From Larkinella knui (lineage in GTDB: Bacteria > Bacteroidota > Bacteroidia > Cytophagales > Spirosomataceae): 64,000 nt of DNA. Shown one piece after another: positions 49,950-59,094 of this stretch. Location: contig NZ_RQJP01000001.1 of assembly GCF_003858645.1 (NCBI RefSeq), positions 1,116,001 through 1,180,000 of the forward strand, in the 5' to 3' direction. Numbering within the stretch: position 1 is the first letter of the stretch; each line of letters opens with the position of its first letter. Under the pieces are notes generated by a model. It was not told the origin of the DNA. It searched no databases and saw only the letters and a list, made by a program, of their open reading frames with translations. The translations under genes and the position numbers were made by a program.

Positions 49950-52154
49950 ATGGCGAGCGAAGAGCAAGAAATAACTGAACGCAAGGATCTGAATCCGGAA
50001 GTATCTCCCGAGATAAAACCGGATGCGGAACCGACTGATGCGGTAGAATTAAATGAGGAACCAACTGACACGGTGGAACTGGAATCGAAAAAAGAACCGG
50101 CTGAAGGAGTAGATTCGGCTTCGGAACCAACTGAACAGGGGGAACCGGAAAGTAATCAGGAAACGACGGGTCTGCTGGAACCGGGTCCGGAATCGACTGC
50201 AACGCCGGAAGCTTCGACGCCGGAGCCCGCTGCTGAATCCGTAGCGGAGCCCGCGGATGCGGGGGAACCCGTGGCAGAAGTGCCCGATGCTGATCGTGAT
50301 GAAGCAGCACCACAACCTCCTGTGGCTACTGAAATGCATGCTGATCCGACTGAAGCCGTCGAACTGGAACTGGAAGAGGTAACGCCGGCAGCGGATTACA
50401 GCCAGCTTTCCCGGGCCGACATGGTTGCTTTGCTCGAAAAGAATCTGGCTTCTCTCAAGACGGATACGGTTTCTGCCTCGGATTATCGCCGGGCCGATGA
50501 AGTGCTGAAGGAGTTACGTCCGTTGTTTGACCAATCGAAAGCGTCGGATCGGGCCGATGCCTTGCAGCGCTATATTCAGGAAACCGGTTCGGAAGAAGGT
50601 TTTGAGTTTAAGCAGGACGAACTGGTGGGTCGGTTCGATAGTCTGTATAAGCAGATTAAAGACCAGAAAAACCAGTATTTTCAGCAGCTCGAAAAGGCCA
50701 AGGATAACAACTTTAACGTCAAAACGGAGTTGCTGCGCCGGTTGCGCGAATTGGTGGAAGCCGATGAAAATAACGCCGGTGATCCAAAAACGAGCTGGAA
50801 CGGTTTCAAGCACATTCAGGATGAATGGAAAGCGGCCGGGAATGTTTCGTCACCCCACAACGCCACGCTTTGGGCTACTTACCACGCTCTCGTTGACCGG
50901 TATTACAGCAACCGGAATATTTATTTTGAATTAAAAGAACTCGATCGAAAAAAGAATCAGACCCAGAAAGCCGAACTCTGTGAGAAGGTTGAAGCACTGG
51001 TTCAGGCTAATGAAGGCAGTCCGGTAACCAAAGCCGTTATCGACGAAGCCAATGCCCTGTTCGAGGAATATAAACACATTGGCCCGGCCCCAAAAGCGGA
51101 GCAGGAAGTACTTTGGCAGCGTTTCAAAAAGGCACTGGATACTTTGTACGACCGTCGTCGGGGCCAGAACGAGGAGATTCGGAAAGAGGGCGCTCAGTTG
51201 TATGATGAAAAATCGAAATTATACGAAGAGCTAATTCCTTTTACGTCATTTTCATCAAACAGCATCAACGACTGGAACGAGAAAACCCGCGAAGTGATGA
51301 CGATTCAGGATCGTTGGAACGCCATTCGGGGGCCTATGCCACGCGATGAAGGCAAGGATTTGAGCAAGAAGTTCTGGGCGGCTCTCAAACAGTTTTTCCA
51401 CCACAAGGGAGAATTTTTCAAGCAACTGGAGGGGAAACGGGAGCAAAATCTGAAGGCAAAAACGCAGTTGTGCGAAGAAGTTGAAGCCATTCTGGAGTCG
51501 GGCGAAGAATCGGCCGAAACGACCCAGAAAGTCATTGAACTGCAACGCCAGTGGAAAACCATCGGCCAGGTTCCCGAAAAATTCAAAGACACCATTTTCG
51601 AGCGGTTCAAAGCCGCCTGCGACGGATTCTTCAATAAGAAACGGTCGCGGAATCAGGAAGTTGAAAAAGAATTTGAAGAAAATCTGGCGAAGAAAATTGC
51701 CCTTTGTGAGCGGATCGAAACCGTGGCAGCGAGTGGCAATGCCGATTTAGCCCAGTTGAACGACTTCAAAAAAGAGTGGGCCCAGATCGGGTATGTACCC
51801 AAAAAAGACATGCAGTCGATCCAGAAGCGCTACATCAACGCCGTCAATTCGTTTGTGGGTGCCAATGGAAAAATTTCGCCGAAAGAAAAAGAACGGCTGA
51901 CGCTGGAGAACGAAGCCGAGATGATTCGGGATACCGGTTCGTCGCGGGATCTGTATAAAAAAGAAGGGGATATTCGCCGGAAAATGACGACGCTCGAAAA
52001 CGATATTGCGGTTTATAACAACAACATCGAATTTTTTGGTCGCTCGAAAGGGGCCGAAAAATTACGGGCCGACATTGATAAGAAGATTCAGGCTGCCCAG
52101 AAGCAGCTGGACGATCTGAAGCACCAGCTTAAGGTGATCCGCGAAGCTCAGTAA
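49950..52154 (+). CDS. DUF349 repeat protein with acidic N-terminal region
   Basis: A 734-aa protein. Residues 1-150 are disordered and very acidic, with E-P-T-D/E-P-A repeats, probably expanded by in-frame duplication. From ~200 on there are several DUF349 units, each with K-T-x-L, W-x-x-I/A-G and F-K-x-A-x-x-x-F-Y/F, forming long helices, and a C-terminal coiled coil (about 650-734). No enzyme site. The family is common in Bacteroidota, with unknown role. It is soluble and monocistronic. Confidence 0.88.
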   Translation: MASEEQEITERKDLNPEVSPEIKPDAEPTDAVELNEEPTDTVELESKKEPAEGVDSASEPTEQGEPESNQETTGLLEPGPESTATPEASTPEPAAESVAEPADAGEPVAEVPDADRDEAAPQPPVATEMHADPTEAVELELEEVTPAADYSQLSRADMVALLEKNLASLKTDTVSASDYRRADEVLKELRPLFDQSKASDRADALQRYIQETGSEEGFEFKQDELVGRFDSLYKQIKDQKNQYFQQLEKAKDNNFNVKTELLRRLRELVEADENNAGDPKTSWNGFKHIQDEWKAAGNVSSPHNATLWATYHALVDRYYSNRNIYFELKELDRKKNQTQKAELCEKVEALVQANEGSPVTKAVIDEANALFEEYKHIGPAPKAEQEVLWQRFKKALDTLYDRRRGQNEEIRKEGAQLYDEKSKLYEELIPFTSFSSNSINDWNEKTREVMTIQDRWNAIRGPMPRDEGKDLSKKFWAALKQFFHHKGEFFKQLEGKREQNLKAKTQLCEEVEAILESGEESAETTQKVIELQRQWKTIGQVPEKFKDTIFERFKAACDGFFNKKRSRNQEVEKEFEENLAKKIALCERIETVAASGNADLAQLNDFKKEWAQIGYVPKKDMQSIQKRYINAVNSFVGANGKISPKEKERLTLENEAEMIRDTGSSRDLYKKEGDIRRKMTTLENDIAVYNNNIEFFGRSKGAEKLRADIDKKIQAAQKQLDDLKHQLKVIREAQ

Positions 52155-52196
52155 ACGAAAAAACTGCCTCTATCGGGAAAAATAAAGGAAGCTTTG

Positions 52197-52227
52197 TTTG
52201 ACCGAAAAAGCAAAATTGCTATTTTTG
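52197..52227 (+). promoter_or_regulatory. tRNA-Thr promoter
   Basis: TTTG (52197-52200), exactly 19 bp, TATTTTTG (52220-52227): a full match to the Bacteroidota consensus, about 80 bp before the mature tRNA. Confidence 0.75.
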
Positions 52228-52305
52228 CACCAGATTTAAAGAAAGCCATTCCAGCGAATCCGGTTTTCAGTCGACTGCCAAGTGGTGGGAAACTCAAATC
52301 TATTT

Positions 52306-52378
<73 letters not shown>

Positions 52379-52388
52379 CTTCAAAATC

Positions 52389-52421
52389 AAGCACTTATGA
52401 GAAATCGTAAGTGCTTTTTTT
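52389..52421 (+). terminator. Terminator after tRNA-Thr
   Basis: AAGCACTTA pairs with TAAGTGCTT around a 9-base loop, with the T-run continuing to 52421. Confidence 0.88.
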
Positions 52422-52457
52422 GTTTTCATTTCCAGCCCCCGCATTGGCAAACAAGTG

Positions 52458-52465
52458 TATATTTG
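52458..52465 (+). promoter_or_regulatory. -7 box of CBM9-like gene
   Basis: TATATTTG matches TAnnTTTG, 15 bp before the ATG at 52481. No TTTG -33 at normal spacing. Confidence 0.5.
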
Positions 52466-52480
52466 CCAAAAAAACCGCTC

Positions 52481-53275
52481 ATGTCGCACTATACCGCTCG
52501 GAAAATTAACGAAACGTTGGAAATAAACGGTGACCTATCTAAATCGGCCTGGCAATCGGCAACCTGGAGCCAGCGATTTGTGGACATGGAAACCGCAGCT
52601 CCGGGTCTGTATGATACGCGGACGGCTATTCTCTGGAACGACACCCATCTCTATGTCGCTTTCATTGCCGAAGAACCTTTTGTGGAAGCCCATATGACTG
52701 AACGGGATTCGATTATTTTTCTGGAGAACGATCTTGAGCTTTTGATCGACGGGGGCGATTGCTATTATGAACTGGAAGTGAACGCCCGGAATACGATTTA
52801 TGAAGTGTTTTTTATCTGGCGTGACGCCTATCAGCGGGGAGGGCGGTTCGATGTTCCCCTGTTCGACGTTCACGATCCGAAGGCACTCACGTTTGGGGGC
52901 AACTTCGACCGCGACGGCGAGACATTCTGGTATGGGACGCATCCGCGTGGCCTGCGCTGGGCTTTTCTCAACTACGATTTACCGGGGCTGGAAACCGCCG
53001 TGCAGGTGGACGGAACGCTCAACAATAACGGGGATATAGACCGCGGCTGGAGCCTGGAGATCGCAATTCCCTGGCAGAGCCTGGGGTGGCTGGCCAACGG
53101 ACGCTCTTTGCCACCCAAAAAAGGCGATATCTGGCGACTGTTTTTGGGTCGCTTTCAAAAGTTACCGGTTTCGGCTAGTAGGGCGCAATCACATCAGGCG
53201 ATGGTTCTGACGCCCCACGGCCTGTATGACACTCACCTGCCCGAGCGCTGGAGTGAGATTGACTTTCAGGACTAA
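52481..53275 (+). CDS. CBM9-like carbohydrate-binding family protein
   Basis: 264 aa from ATG 52481 (M-S-H-Y-T-A-R-K-I). The N-terminal pattern D-G-D-L-S-K-S-A-W, R-T-A-I-L-W-N-D-T-H-L-Y-V-A-F and D-L-E-L-L-I-D matches the family 9 carbohydrate-binding-like fold, often fused to glycosidases. The late W-S-L-E-I-A-I-P-W-Q-S-L is also typical. There is no visible signal peptide, so it may be cytoplasmic or exported another way. Ligand unknown. Single gene, 130 bp before an esterase. Confidence 0.85.
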   Translation: MSHYTARKINETLEINGDLSKSAWQSATWSQRFVDMETAAPGLYDTRTAILWNDTHLYVAFIAEEPFVEAHMTERDSIIFLENDLELLIDGGDCYYELEVNARNTIYEVFFIWRDAYQRGGRFDVPLFDVHDPKALTFGGNFDRDGETFWYGTHPRGLRWAFLNYDLPGLETAVQVDGTLNNNGDIDRGWSLEIAIPWQSLGWLANGRSLPPKKGDIWRLFLGRFQKLPVSASRAQSHQAMVLTPHGLYDTHLPERWSEIDFQD

Positions 53276-53405
53276 ATTACCGCGAAGTTGAGCCATGAGG
53301 CTGCACCTGCCTGGGCCGAAACCTCACTCTTCTCCTTTTTTAAATCCGCCCAAAGGTGTTCATACGTACGTAAGTTTTTTTAAAATCAACTTAAAACAAC
53401 GTCGT

Positions 53406-54548
53406 ATGAATTCTTTTGACCAAGTGTTTTCCGGTGTAGACGAACGAGGCAGTAGATGGGGATTGCTTCAGAAAAAGAGTAGGTTTATTAAGTCCATTTG
53501 GATTGCAATTGTACTGATTGCTAGTTTGTCCTCCTGTCTGCGTGATCACCTGCCTCCTTCCCAAATTGCCGGTCCGGTAGATTGGATGTCGGAGCTTGAT
53601 CCGCAGATGAAGGAGGTCATCGATGAATTCCTGCTTCTAAATCCTACGCCACTCTGGCAACTCAGTACGGAGGAGGCCCGCAAAAGGCCTACTATAAAAG
53701 ATGCCGTCAATTCGCTTTTGGTAAAAAAAGGGCAACCAATTCCTATGCCCAACGTTACCACCAGCGAACTCTTTCTGCCAGGATCTCCGCCACTTATGGT
53801 TCGGGCGGTGGTCTACAAACCCGCTACAGCTACGGGTCCCTTACCCGTTATTGTCTATTATCACGGTGGTGGCTGGGTGCTGGCTAGTCCGGAAGTGTAT
53901 GAAGCTTCTACAAAAGGGCTGGCCGAAAAAGTAGGAGCCATCGTCGTTTCGGTCGATTACCACCGGGCCCCCGAAAATAAGTTTGCCACTGCTCATGTGG
54001 ATTGCTACAAAGCCTACAAATGGGTGAAAGAGAATGCGGCCTCACTGGGCGGTGATCCGGCTAAGGTAGCCGTAGCCGGCGAAAGTGCGGGCGGCAACAT
54101 GTCGGTTGGGGTTTGTATGATGGCCCGCGACAGCGGTACGGCCTTGCCCGTGCATCAGTTATTGGTGTATCCCGTAGCCAATAACGACCTGATGACCGAG
54201 TCATATATTAAATACCAGAACGCAAAACCGCTGGATAAACCCTTGATTGAATGGTTTACCGCTCGGTATTTCAAGACTCCCGCCGATGGCGACAGTCCGT
54301 TGATTTCACTGGTAGATGTTGCCAATCTCAGTGGCCTGCCACCGGCAACCATCATCGCTGCCCAGATCGATCCGCTGCAAACGGAAGGGCAACAACTACG
54401 GGATAAGTTTATGAAATCCGGGGTTAAGGTCACTTACCTGCTTTACGAAGGGACTACACACGAATTTTTTGGCACAAACGCCCTTGTGTCGAAAGCCGAG
54501 CAGGCGCAGAATTTTGCTGCCGCCCAGTTGAAAGAAGCGTTTAAATAA
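53406..54548 (+). CDS. Alpha/beta hydrolase lipoprotein, HSL-type esterase
   Basis: 380 aa from ATG 53406. A lipobox (L-I-A-S-L-S-S-C) lies at about residue 48, unusually late, after a hydrophilic N-terminal tail. Catalytic parts: oxyanion H-G-G-G-W, nucleophile G-E-S-A-G-G, D-P-L (acid) and T-H-E-F-F-G (His). The hormone-sensitive lipase group hydrolyses short acyl esters. It is followed by a terminator and then by a sorbosone-dehydrogenase-like lipoprotein. Confidence 0.88.
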   Translation: MNSFDQVFSGVDERGSRWGLLQKKSRFIKSIWIAIVLIASLSSCLRDHLPPSQIAGPVDWMSELDPQMKEVIDEFLLLNPTPLWQLSTEEARKRPTIKDAVNSLLVKKGQPIPMPNVTTSELFLPGSPPLMVRAVVYKPATATGPLPVIVYYHGGGWVLASPEVYEASTKGLAEKVGAIVVSVDYHRAPENKFATAHVDCYKAYKWVKENAASLGGDPAKVAVAGESAGGNMSVGVCMMARDSGTALPVHQLLVYPVANNDLMTESYIKYQNAKPLDKPLIEWFTARYFKTPADGDSPLISLVDVANLSGLPPATIIAAQIDPLQTEGQQLRDKFMKSGVKVTYLLYEGTTHEFFGTNALVSKAEQAQNFAAAQLKEAFK

Positions 54549-54580
54549 ACGGTCTTTTAATATAAGACGCTACGAACTGG

Positions 54581-54639
54581 AAAATGGTTAGCAGCTCCGT
54601 TTCCTTAAAACCCAGCCGGATTTTCTAACCATTTTTTTT
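54581..54639 (+). terminator. Terminator after esterase gene
   Basis: AAAATGGTTAG pairs with CTAACCATTTT, with further T to 54639. The loop is long (about 33 bases), so strength is uncertain. Confidence 0.6.
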
Positions 54640-54722
54640 CGCTGGAGTTACGGTATTCTTCTGTACCTGTAAAACGAAAACTAATACCTGATTCAATTCA
54701 CTCAACGTTTACATCCAACTCA

Positions 54723-55943
54723 ATGAAAAGTTTACGGATTACCTCCCTGATGGTGGGGCTGGCCGGACTAGCGACGGTAAGCTCCTGTACGAACGATCAC
54801 CTGATTGATGCCCAAATTCCCGAAACCAACAAAGAACCCACTTCGGCCAGTATCCAGGGAAACGTCTTTGAACCCGCGCTGGTCGAAGCCACCGATGCCC
54901 GAATTGCGCAGTTAAAGCTTCCGGCGGGTTTCAAAATTGCCAAATTTGCTGATAAGCTTGGTAAGCCCCGGATGCTGGCCGTCAGTCCAGCGGGCAACGT
55001 TTACGTGACCAGCCGGGAAGCCGGCACCGTGACGCTACTTATTGATTCGGATGCCGATGGAAAAGCGGACCAGAACCAGGTGGTGGCCAACCTGAAGGCT
55101 GTACACGGAATCACGATCCACGAGGGGAAAATGTATCTGGTTACGGTTAAGGAAGTATACCGGGCCGACATCAATTCCAATGGTACCCTGGGTACCCTTC
55201 AGCAACTCATCAATAACCTGCCCGACGGCGGGCAGCACCCCAACCGGACCATCGATTTCGGCCCGGACGGCCTGATGTACCTCACCGTTGGCAGTACCTG
55301 CAACGCCTGCGCGGAACCCAATGCCGAAAATGCGACGATTCTCCGGGCCAACCCCGATGGCAGCGGGCGAATTATATTCGCCAGTGGCCTGCGCAACACC
55401 ATCGGTTTCGACTGGCATCCGCAAACGGGCGAGCTGTACGGTTTAGACCACGGGATTGACTGGCTTGGCGACGAACAGCAGAAAGAAGAACTGAACCAGA
55501 TCAAACCGGGGGCCTTTTATGGCTGGCCGTACATTTACGGAGACGGGGCTTACAACCCACATCCCCGCCCGATGGGTGATACGACCTACGCGCAGATTCT
55601 GGCGAAAACGACGCTTCCCAGCTATTCCTATGAGGCTCACGCGGCACCAATGGGACTGATTTTTTACACGGCAACCTATTTCCCTGCGGAGTATCAAAAC
55701 GATGCTTTTGCTACGATGCGCGGCTCCTGGAACCGCACAAAGCCGTCAGGTTATAAAGTGGTCCGCGTGCATTTTGAAAACGGAAAACCGGTCCGCATTG
55801 ACGATTTTGTAACGGGATTCCTGGTGGACAACAACCGCGCGCAATTTGGCCGGCCGGTCGGTATCACCACCATGCCCGACGGTTCCCTGCTGTTCACCGA
55901 TGACAACAACGGCGTTATTTATCGGGTCAGCTACCAAAAGTAA
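54723..55943 (+). CDS. PQQ-type glucose/sorbosone dehydrogenase-like lipoprotein
   Basis: A 406-aa protein with a lipobox (L-A-T-V-S-S-C). A beta-propeller follows with family signs: L-P-A-G-F-K-I-A, L-A-V-S-P-A-G-N-V-Y-V, H-P-N-R-T-I-D-F-G-P-D-G-L-M-Y-L-T-V-G, S-G-L-R-N-T-I-G-F-D-W-H-P and W-L-G-D-E-Q-Q-K-E-E-L-N. The family oxidises sugars with PQQ or a related quinone, though activity is rarely shown in Bacteroidota. The signal end S-S-C-x-x-D-H-L resembles that of the upstream esterase. Confidence 0.87.
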   Translation: MKSLRITSLMVGLAGLATVSSCTNDHLIDAQIPETNKEPTSASIQGNVFEPALVEATDARIAQLKLPAGFKIAKFADKLGKPRMLAVSPAGNVYVTSREAGTVTLLIDSDADGKADQNQVVANLKAVHGITIHEGKMYLVTVKEVYRADINSNGTLGTLQQLINNLPDGGQHPNRTIDFGPDGLMYLTVGSTCNACAEPNAENATILRANPDGSGRIIFASGLRNTIGFDWHPQTGELYGLDHGIDWLGDEQQKEELNQIKPGAFYGWPYIYGDGAYNPHPRPMGDTTYAQILAKTTLPSYSYEAHAAPMGLIFYTATYFPAEYQNDAFATMRGSWNRTKPSGYKVVRVHFENGKPVRIDDFVTGFLVDNNRAQFGRPVGITTMPDGSLLFTDDNNGVIYRVSYQK

Positions 55944-55964
55944 TCCGCGCATTCATAGCAAAAA

Positions 55965-56003
55965 AAAGACACGACTCATAGTGGTCGTGTCTTTGCTGTT
56001 TTT
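55965..56003 (+). terminator. Terminator between convergent genes
   Basis: AAAGACACGAC pairs with GTCGTGTCTTT around an 8-base loop; T-rich on the right and A-rich on the left, so it could work in both directions. Confidence 0.85.
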
Positions 56004-56095
56004 ATTCCTAAACCCTTAAAAAATCATGTTGATGAAGTCGTACTTTTAATGAGGTCGATGAAGTGTTCTCTTAACCAGGTTGGAATGGATACGTA

Positions 56096-57235
56096 TCAAA
56101 AATCGATTTGTTCTTCTTCTTTTTTGAGCAGTTCAGTAACGTCTTCCAGCGGCAACCCAAACGCATCGGCAACGCCTTTATAGACGATTTTTCCGTTAAC
56201 GACATTCAGGCCGCGTTTCAGTTCGTCGTTGTCGAGGCACGCTTTCTGCCAGCCTTTGTTGGCCAGTTGCAGGGCGTAGGTAAGCGTTGCATTCGTCAGC
56301 GCAACGGTGGAGGTGTAGGGCACGGCACCCGGCATGTTGGCCACGCAATAGTGCACCACATTGTCGATGACATACGTCGGATTTTCGTGCGTCGTGGGTA
56401 CGCAGGTTTCAATGCAACCGCCCTGATCGACCGCTACATCGACAAGAACGGTTCCGGCCCGCATCAGTTTCAGCATGTCGCGTGTAATGAGGTGAGGGGC
56501 CTTGGCGCCCGGAATCAATACCGCACCGATGATGAGATCGGAAGTTTTCACGGCTTCCCGAATGCTGTATTCGTTCGACATCAGCGTGTCGACATTTTCG
56601 GGCATGATATCCGACAGATACCGCAGACGTGGCAGGCTGATATCCATAATGGTGACGTGTGCTCCCAAACCAGCCGCCATTTTGGCCGCCTGTGTGCCGA
56701 CAATTCCACCACCCAGAATCAGGACGTGGGCCGGTTTTACCCCCGGAACTCCGCCCAGCAGGATACCCCGGCCTTTCTGCGGTTTTTCCAGGTATTTTGC
56801 CCCTTCCTGCACGGCCATTCGGCCGGCCACTTCCGACATGGGAATGAGCAGGGGCAAACTGCGATCCGTTTTCTCCACCGTTTCGTAGGCCAGACAAACC
56901 GCCTTACGGTCGATCATGGCGTGCGTTAATTCTTCGGAAGAGGCAAAGTGGAAATACGTGAAAAGCAGTTGATCTTCTTTAATCAATTCATATTCAGAAG
57001 CGATGGGCTCCTTTACCTTCATGATCATCTCGGAAATACCATACACTTCCTCGATGGTCGGCAGCATGATCGCACCCGCATCAATGTATTCTTCGTCTTC
57101 AAAACCACTTTCCACCCCCGCATTGACCTGAACATAAACCGTATGACCATATCGCCGGAATTCGGCAACACCGGCCGGTGTCAGTGCCACCCGGTTTTCA
57201 TTGTTTTTGATTTCTTTAGGAACACCGATTACCAT
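56096..57235 (-). CDS. ald: Alanine dehydrogenase
   Basis: 379 aa from ATG 57235 (M-V-I-G-V-P-K-E-I-K-N-N-E-N-R-V-A-L); the longer frame contains the promoter. Motifs: substrate Lys/Arg in N-E-N-R-V, Y-E-T-V-E, NAD motif V-L-I-L-G-G-G-I-V-G-T-Q-A, D-V-A-V-D-Q-G-G-C. It interconverts alanine and pyruvate. It is divergent from an Lrp/AsnC gene, probably its regulator. Confidence 0.96.
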   Translation of the reverse strand: MVIGVPKEIKNNENRVALTPAGVAEFRRYGHTVYVQVNAGVESGFEDEEYIDAGAIMLPTIEEVYGISEMIMKVKEPIASEYELIKEDQLLFTYFHFASSEELTHAMIDRKAVCLAYETVEKTDRSLPLLIPMSEVAGRMAVQEGAKYLEKPQKGRGILLGGVPGVKPAHVLILGGGIVGTQAAKMAAGLGAHVTIMDISLPRLRYLSDIMPENVDTLMSNEYSIREAVKTSDLIIGAVLIPGAKAPHLITRDMLKLMRAGTVLVDVAVDQGGCIETCVPTTHENPTYVIDNVVHYCVANMPGAVPYTSTVALTNATLTYALQLANKGWQKACLDNDELKRGLNVVNGKIVYKGVADAFGLPLEDVTELLKKEEEQIDF

Positions 57236-57273
57236 TTTGTTCTGCGGTTGGGAGTGGTACAGATTTGAAGGCA

Positions 57274-57281
57274 CAAAGGTA
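57274..57281 (-). promoter_or_regulatory. -7 box of ald
   Basis: Minus strand TACCTTTG matches TAnnTTTG, 38 bp before the ATG. Confidence 0.5.
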
Positions 57282-57407
57282 CAAATTGCCAAACAGATTT
57301 CTGATTCTACAACGCGTTTTGGGAAATTCTGTTTAATTATCGTAGTATAGAAGGAAATAATTTGGCAACCGGCGCTGCGAAAGGCTTCTGAAAGAAAAAA
57401 TTCCGTT

Positions 57408-57869
57408 ATGATTCAGGTAGACAAGATTGATCGGCAGATCATGGCTCTATTGCAGGAAAACGCCCAACTGACGATTCAGGAGATCGGGCAGCGGATCAAC
57501 CTCTCCAAATCACCCGTTCACGAACGAATCAAACGGCTTGAACGCGAAGGGGTTATTGAAAAATACGTAACCTTGTTGAACAAGAAAAAGCTCGGAAATC
57601 TGCTGGTGGTTTTCTGCCACGTCACCCTCGACAAGCAAACCCGTGATACGTTCGTGGAGTTTGACCAGGCCATTGCCGAACTTCCGGAAATTATGGAGTG
57701 TAACCTGGTGTCGGGCACGTTTGATTATCTGCTGAAAATTGTTGTCCACGACATGGAAGCCTACAACCGGTTTTACCAGGAACGGCTTTCCGTTATTCCC
57801 GGTATTCTGAATATCAGCAGTTTTTTTGTGATGTCGGAGGTGAAAAATACGACGGTTATTCCGGTTTAA
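57408..57869 (+). CDS. Lrp/AsnC family transcriptional regulator
   Basis: A 153-aa protein. The N-terminal helix-turn-helix reads D-R-Q-I-M-A-L-L-Q-E-N-A-Q-L, then L-S-K-S-P-V-H-E-R-I-K-R-L-E-R-E-G-V-I. The RAM ligand domain follows (M-E-C-N-L-V-S-G-T-F-D-Y-L-L-K-I-V). It senses an amino acid. Sitting divergent to ald, it likely controls it in response to alanine; autoregulation is typical. Confidence 0.94.
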   Translation: MIQVDKIDRQIMALLQENAQLTIQEIGQRINLSKSPVHERIKRLEREGVIEKYVTLLNKKKLGNLLVVFCHVTLDKQTRDTFVEFDQAIAELPEIMECNLVSGTFDYLLKIVVHDMEAYNRFYQERLSVIPGILNISSFFVMSEVKNTTVIPV

Positions 57870-57875
57870 TGAGAC

Positions 57876-58991
57876 TCACACCGGAATAACATCTCCGTGC
57901 GTCTGCCGGATTACTCCGCGCAGCAAGGGCTTAAAGCTACCGAAAACCGAAACCGCGACTTCGGATAGCCACTGATCGCCAAACAGTCGCTGGACGGTTC
58001 GGCCAACCCAAAGCCGCCGGGCAAAGCGGTTTGACCATTCGGCCTGATACCGTTGCTCCAGCTCTTGACGGGTTAGTTGCCCCCGCAGGAAAGCCGATCC
58101 TAGCTCACTGACCAGCTTGCCGCTGTGAATTGCCAGGGCCATACCGTTGCCGCAAAGTGGCGTAATCAAACCCGCCGAATCACCGGCCATCAGAATGTGC
58201 TGCTCGACGGCGCGCTTGGGAGCAAAAGAAAATTCGTTGATCACTTCCGGTTTTTCGTAGATAAATTCCGCCTGTTCATAAATCCGTTTCAGATGCGGAT
58301 TTTGATATAAAACCGCCCGCTCCATCGCCGGAATCGAGCCAAACGGACGGAGGTTTTTGCGGGTCGTCAGGTAGCACAGACAGTGCTTGCCGTCTTCGAT
58401 CGATGATAAACCGCAGTAGCCATCGCTGAAATTGTGGAGTGCAATGGTGTCAGCCGGAAAATCGGTTCGGATGTGGTATTTGACACCGAGGTACGGCGAC
58501 GGCTTCTGCACAAACGACCGTTGCAGTTGCTTATCGATTTTCGACCGTTTTCCGAAAGCCCCAATCACAAGCCGGCTGGTCAGAACCTGACCGTCGTTTA
58601 CGTCAACCGAAAACCGGTTGGCCATAAAATGGACACTTTCAACCTGTTTGCCGAGTAAAAACCGGACTCCCGCCGACTGTCCCAGTTGGTAAAGCGTGTC
58701 GTCCAGTGTATACCGGCTGATGCCGAAACCGCCCGAATCGAGCACCGTTTCCAGCAGCCGCCCCGATGGGGAGGTAAACTGAAACCGGTTGATGTGGGTT
58801 GCGCCTAAAACCTGTAAATTAACGCCCAGGGATTCGATGTAGGGCCGGACTTCATTGGAGACATACTCGCCACACACTTTGTGAAAGGGGTACGTTTTCC
58901 GTTCGACGATCGTAACCAGGTGCCCGGCGCGCGCCAGTTCCAACCCACTGACCAGACCGGCCAACCCTCCTCCAATGATGATGACATCCAT
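57876..58991 (-). CDS. FAD-dependent oxidoreductase, geranylgeranyl-reductase-like
   Basis: A 371-aa protein. FAD motif I-I-G-G-G-L-A-G-L-V-S-G, then K-V-C-G-E-Y-V-S and A-G-D-S-A-G-L-I-T-P-L-C-G-N-G-M, as in the family of polyene/geranylgeranyl reductases and aromatic hydroxylases. In Bacteroidota similar genes often lie with type III polyketide synthases, but none is here. It reduces or hydroxylates an unknown lipid-like substrate. It converges on the Lrp gene 6 bp away. Confidence 0.85.
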   Translation of the reverse strand: MDVIIIGGGLAGLVSGLELARAGHLVTIVERKTYPFHKVCGEYVSNEVRPYIESLGVNLQVLGATHINRFQFTSPSGRLLETVLDSGGFGISRYTLDDTLYQLGQSAGVRFLLGKQVESVHFMANRFSVDVNDGQVLTSRLVIGAFGKRSKIDKQLQRSFVQKPSPYLGVKYHIRTDFPADTIALHNFSDGYCGLSSIEDGKHCLCYLTTRKNLRPFGSIPAMERAVLYQNPHLKRIYEQAEFIYEKPEVINEFSFAPKRAVEQHILMAGDSAGLITPLCGNGMALAIHSGKLVSELGSAFLRGQLTRQELEQRYQAEWSNRFARRLWVGRTVQRLFGDQWLSEVAVSVFGSFKPLLRGVIRQTHGDVIPV

Positions 58992-59082
58992 GCTATAGCC
59001 GGAATTTTAACCGTATTTTCCGATTGGAAACGGTAAATATAAACAAAACCGATTCAACACGGGACAGTTTGCAAAACCGTCC

Positions 59083-59090
59083 TACATTTG
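59083..59090 (+). promoter_or_regulatory. -7 box of GH13-like gene
   Basis: TACATTTG matches TAnnTTTG but is only 4 bp before the ATG, so the mRNA would be leaderless or nearly so. Confidence 0.4.
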
Positions 59091-59094
59091 CGGT

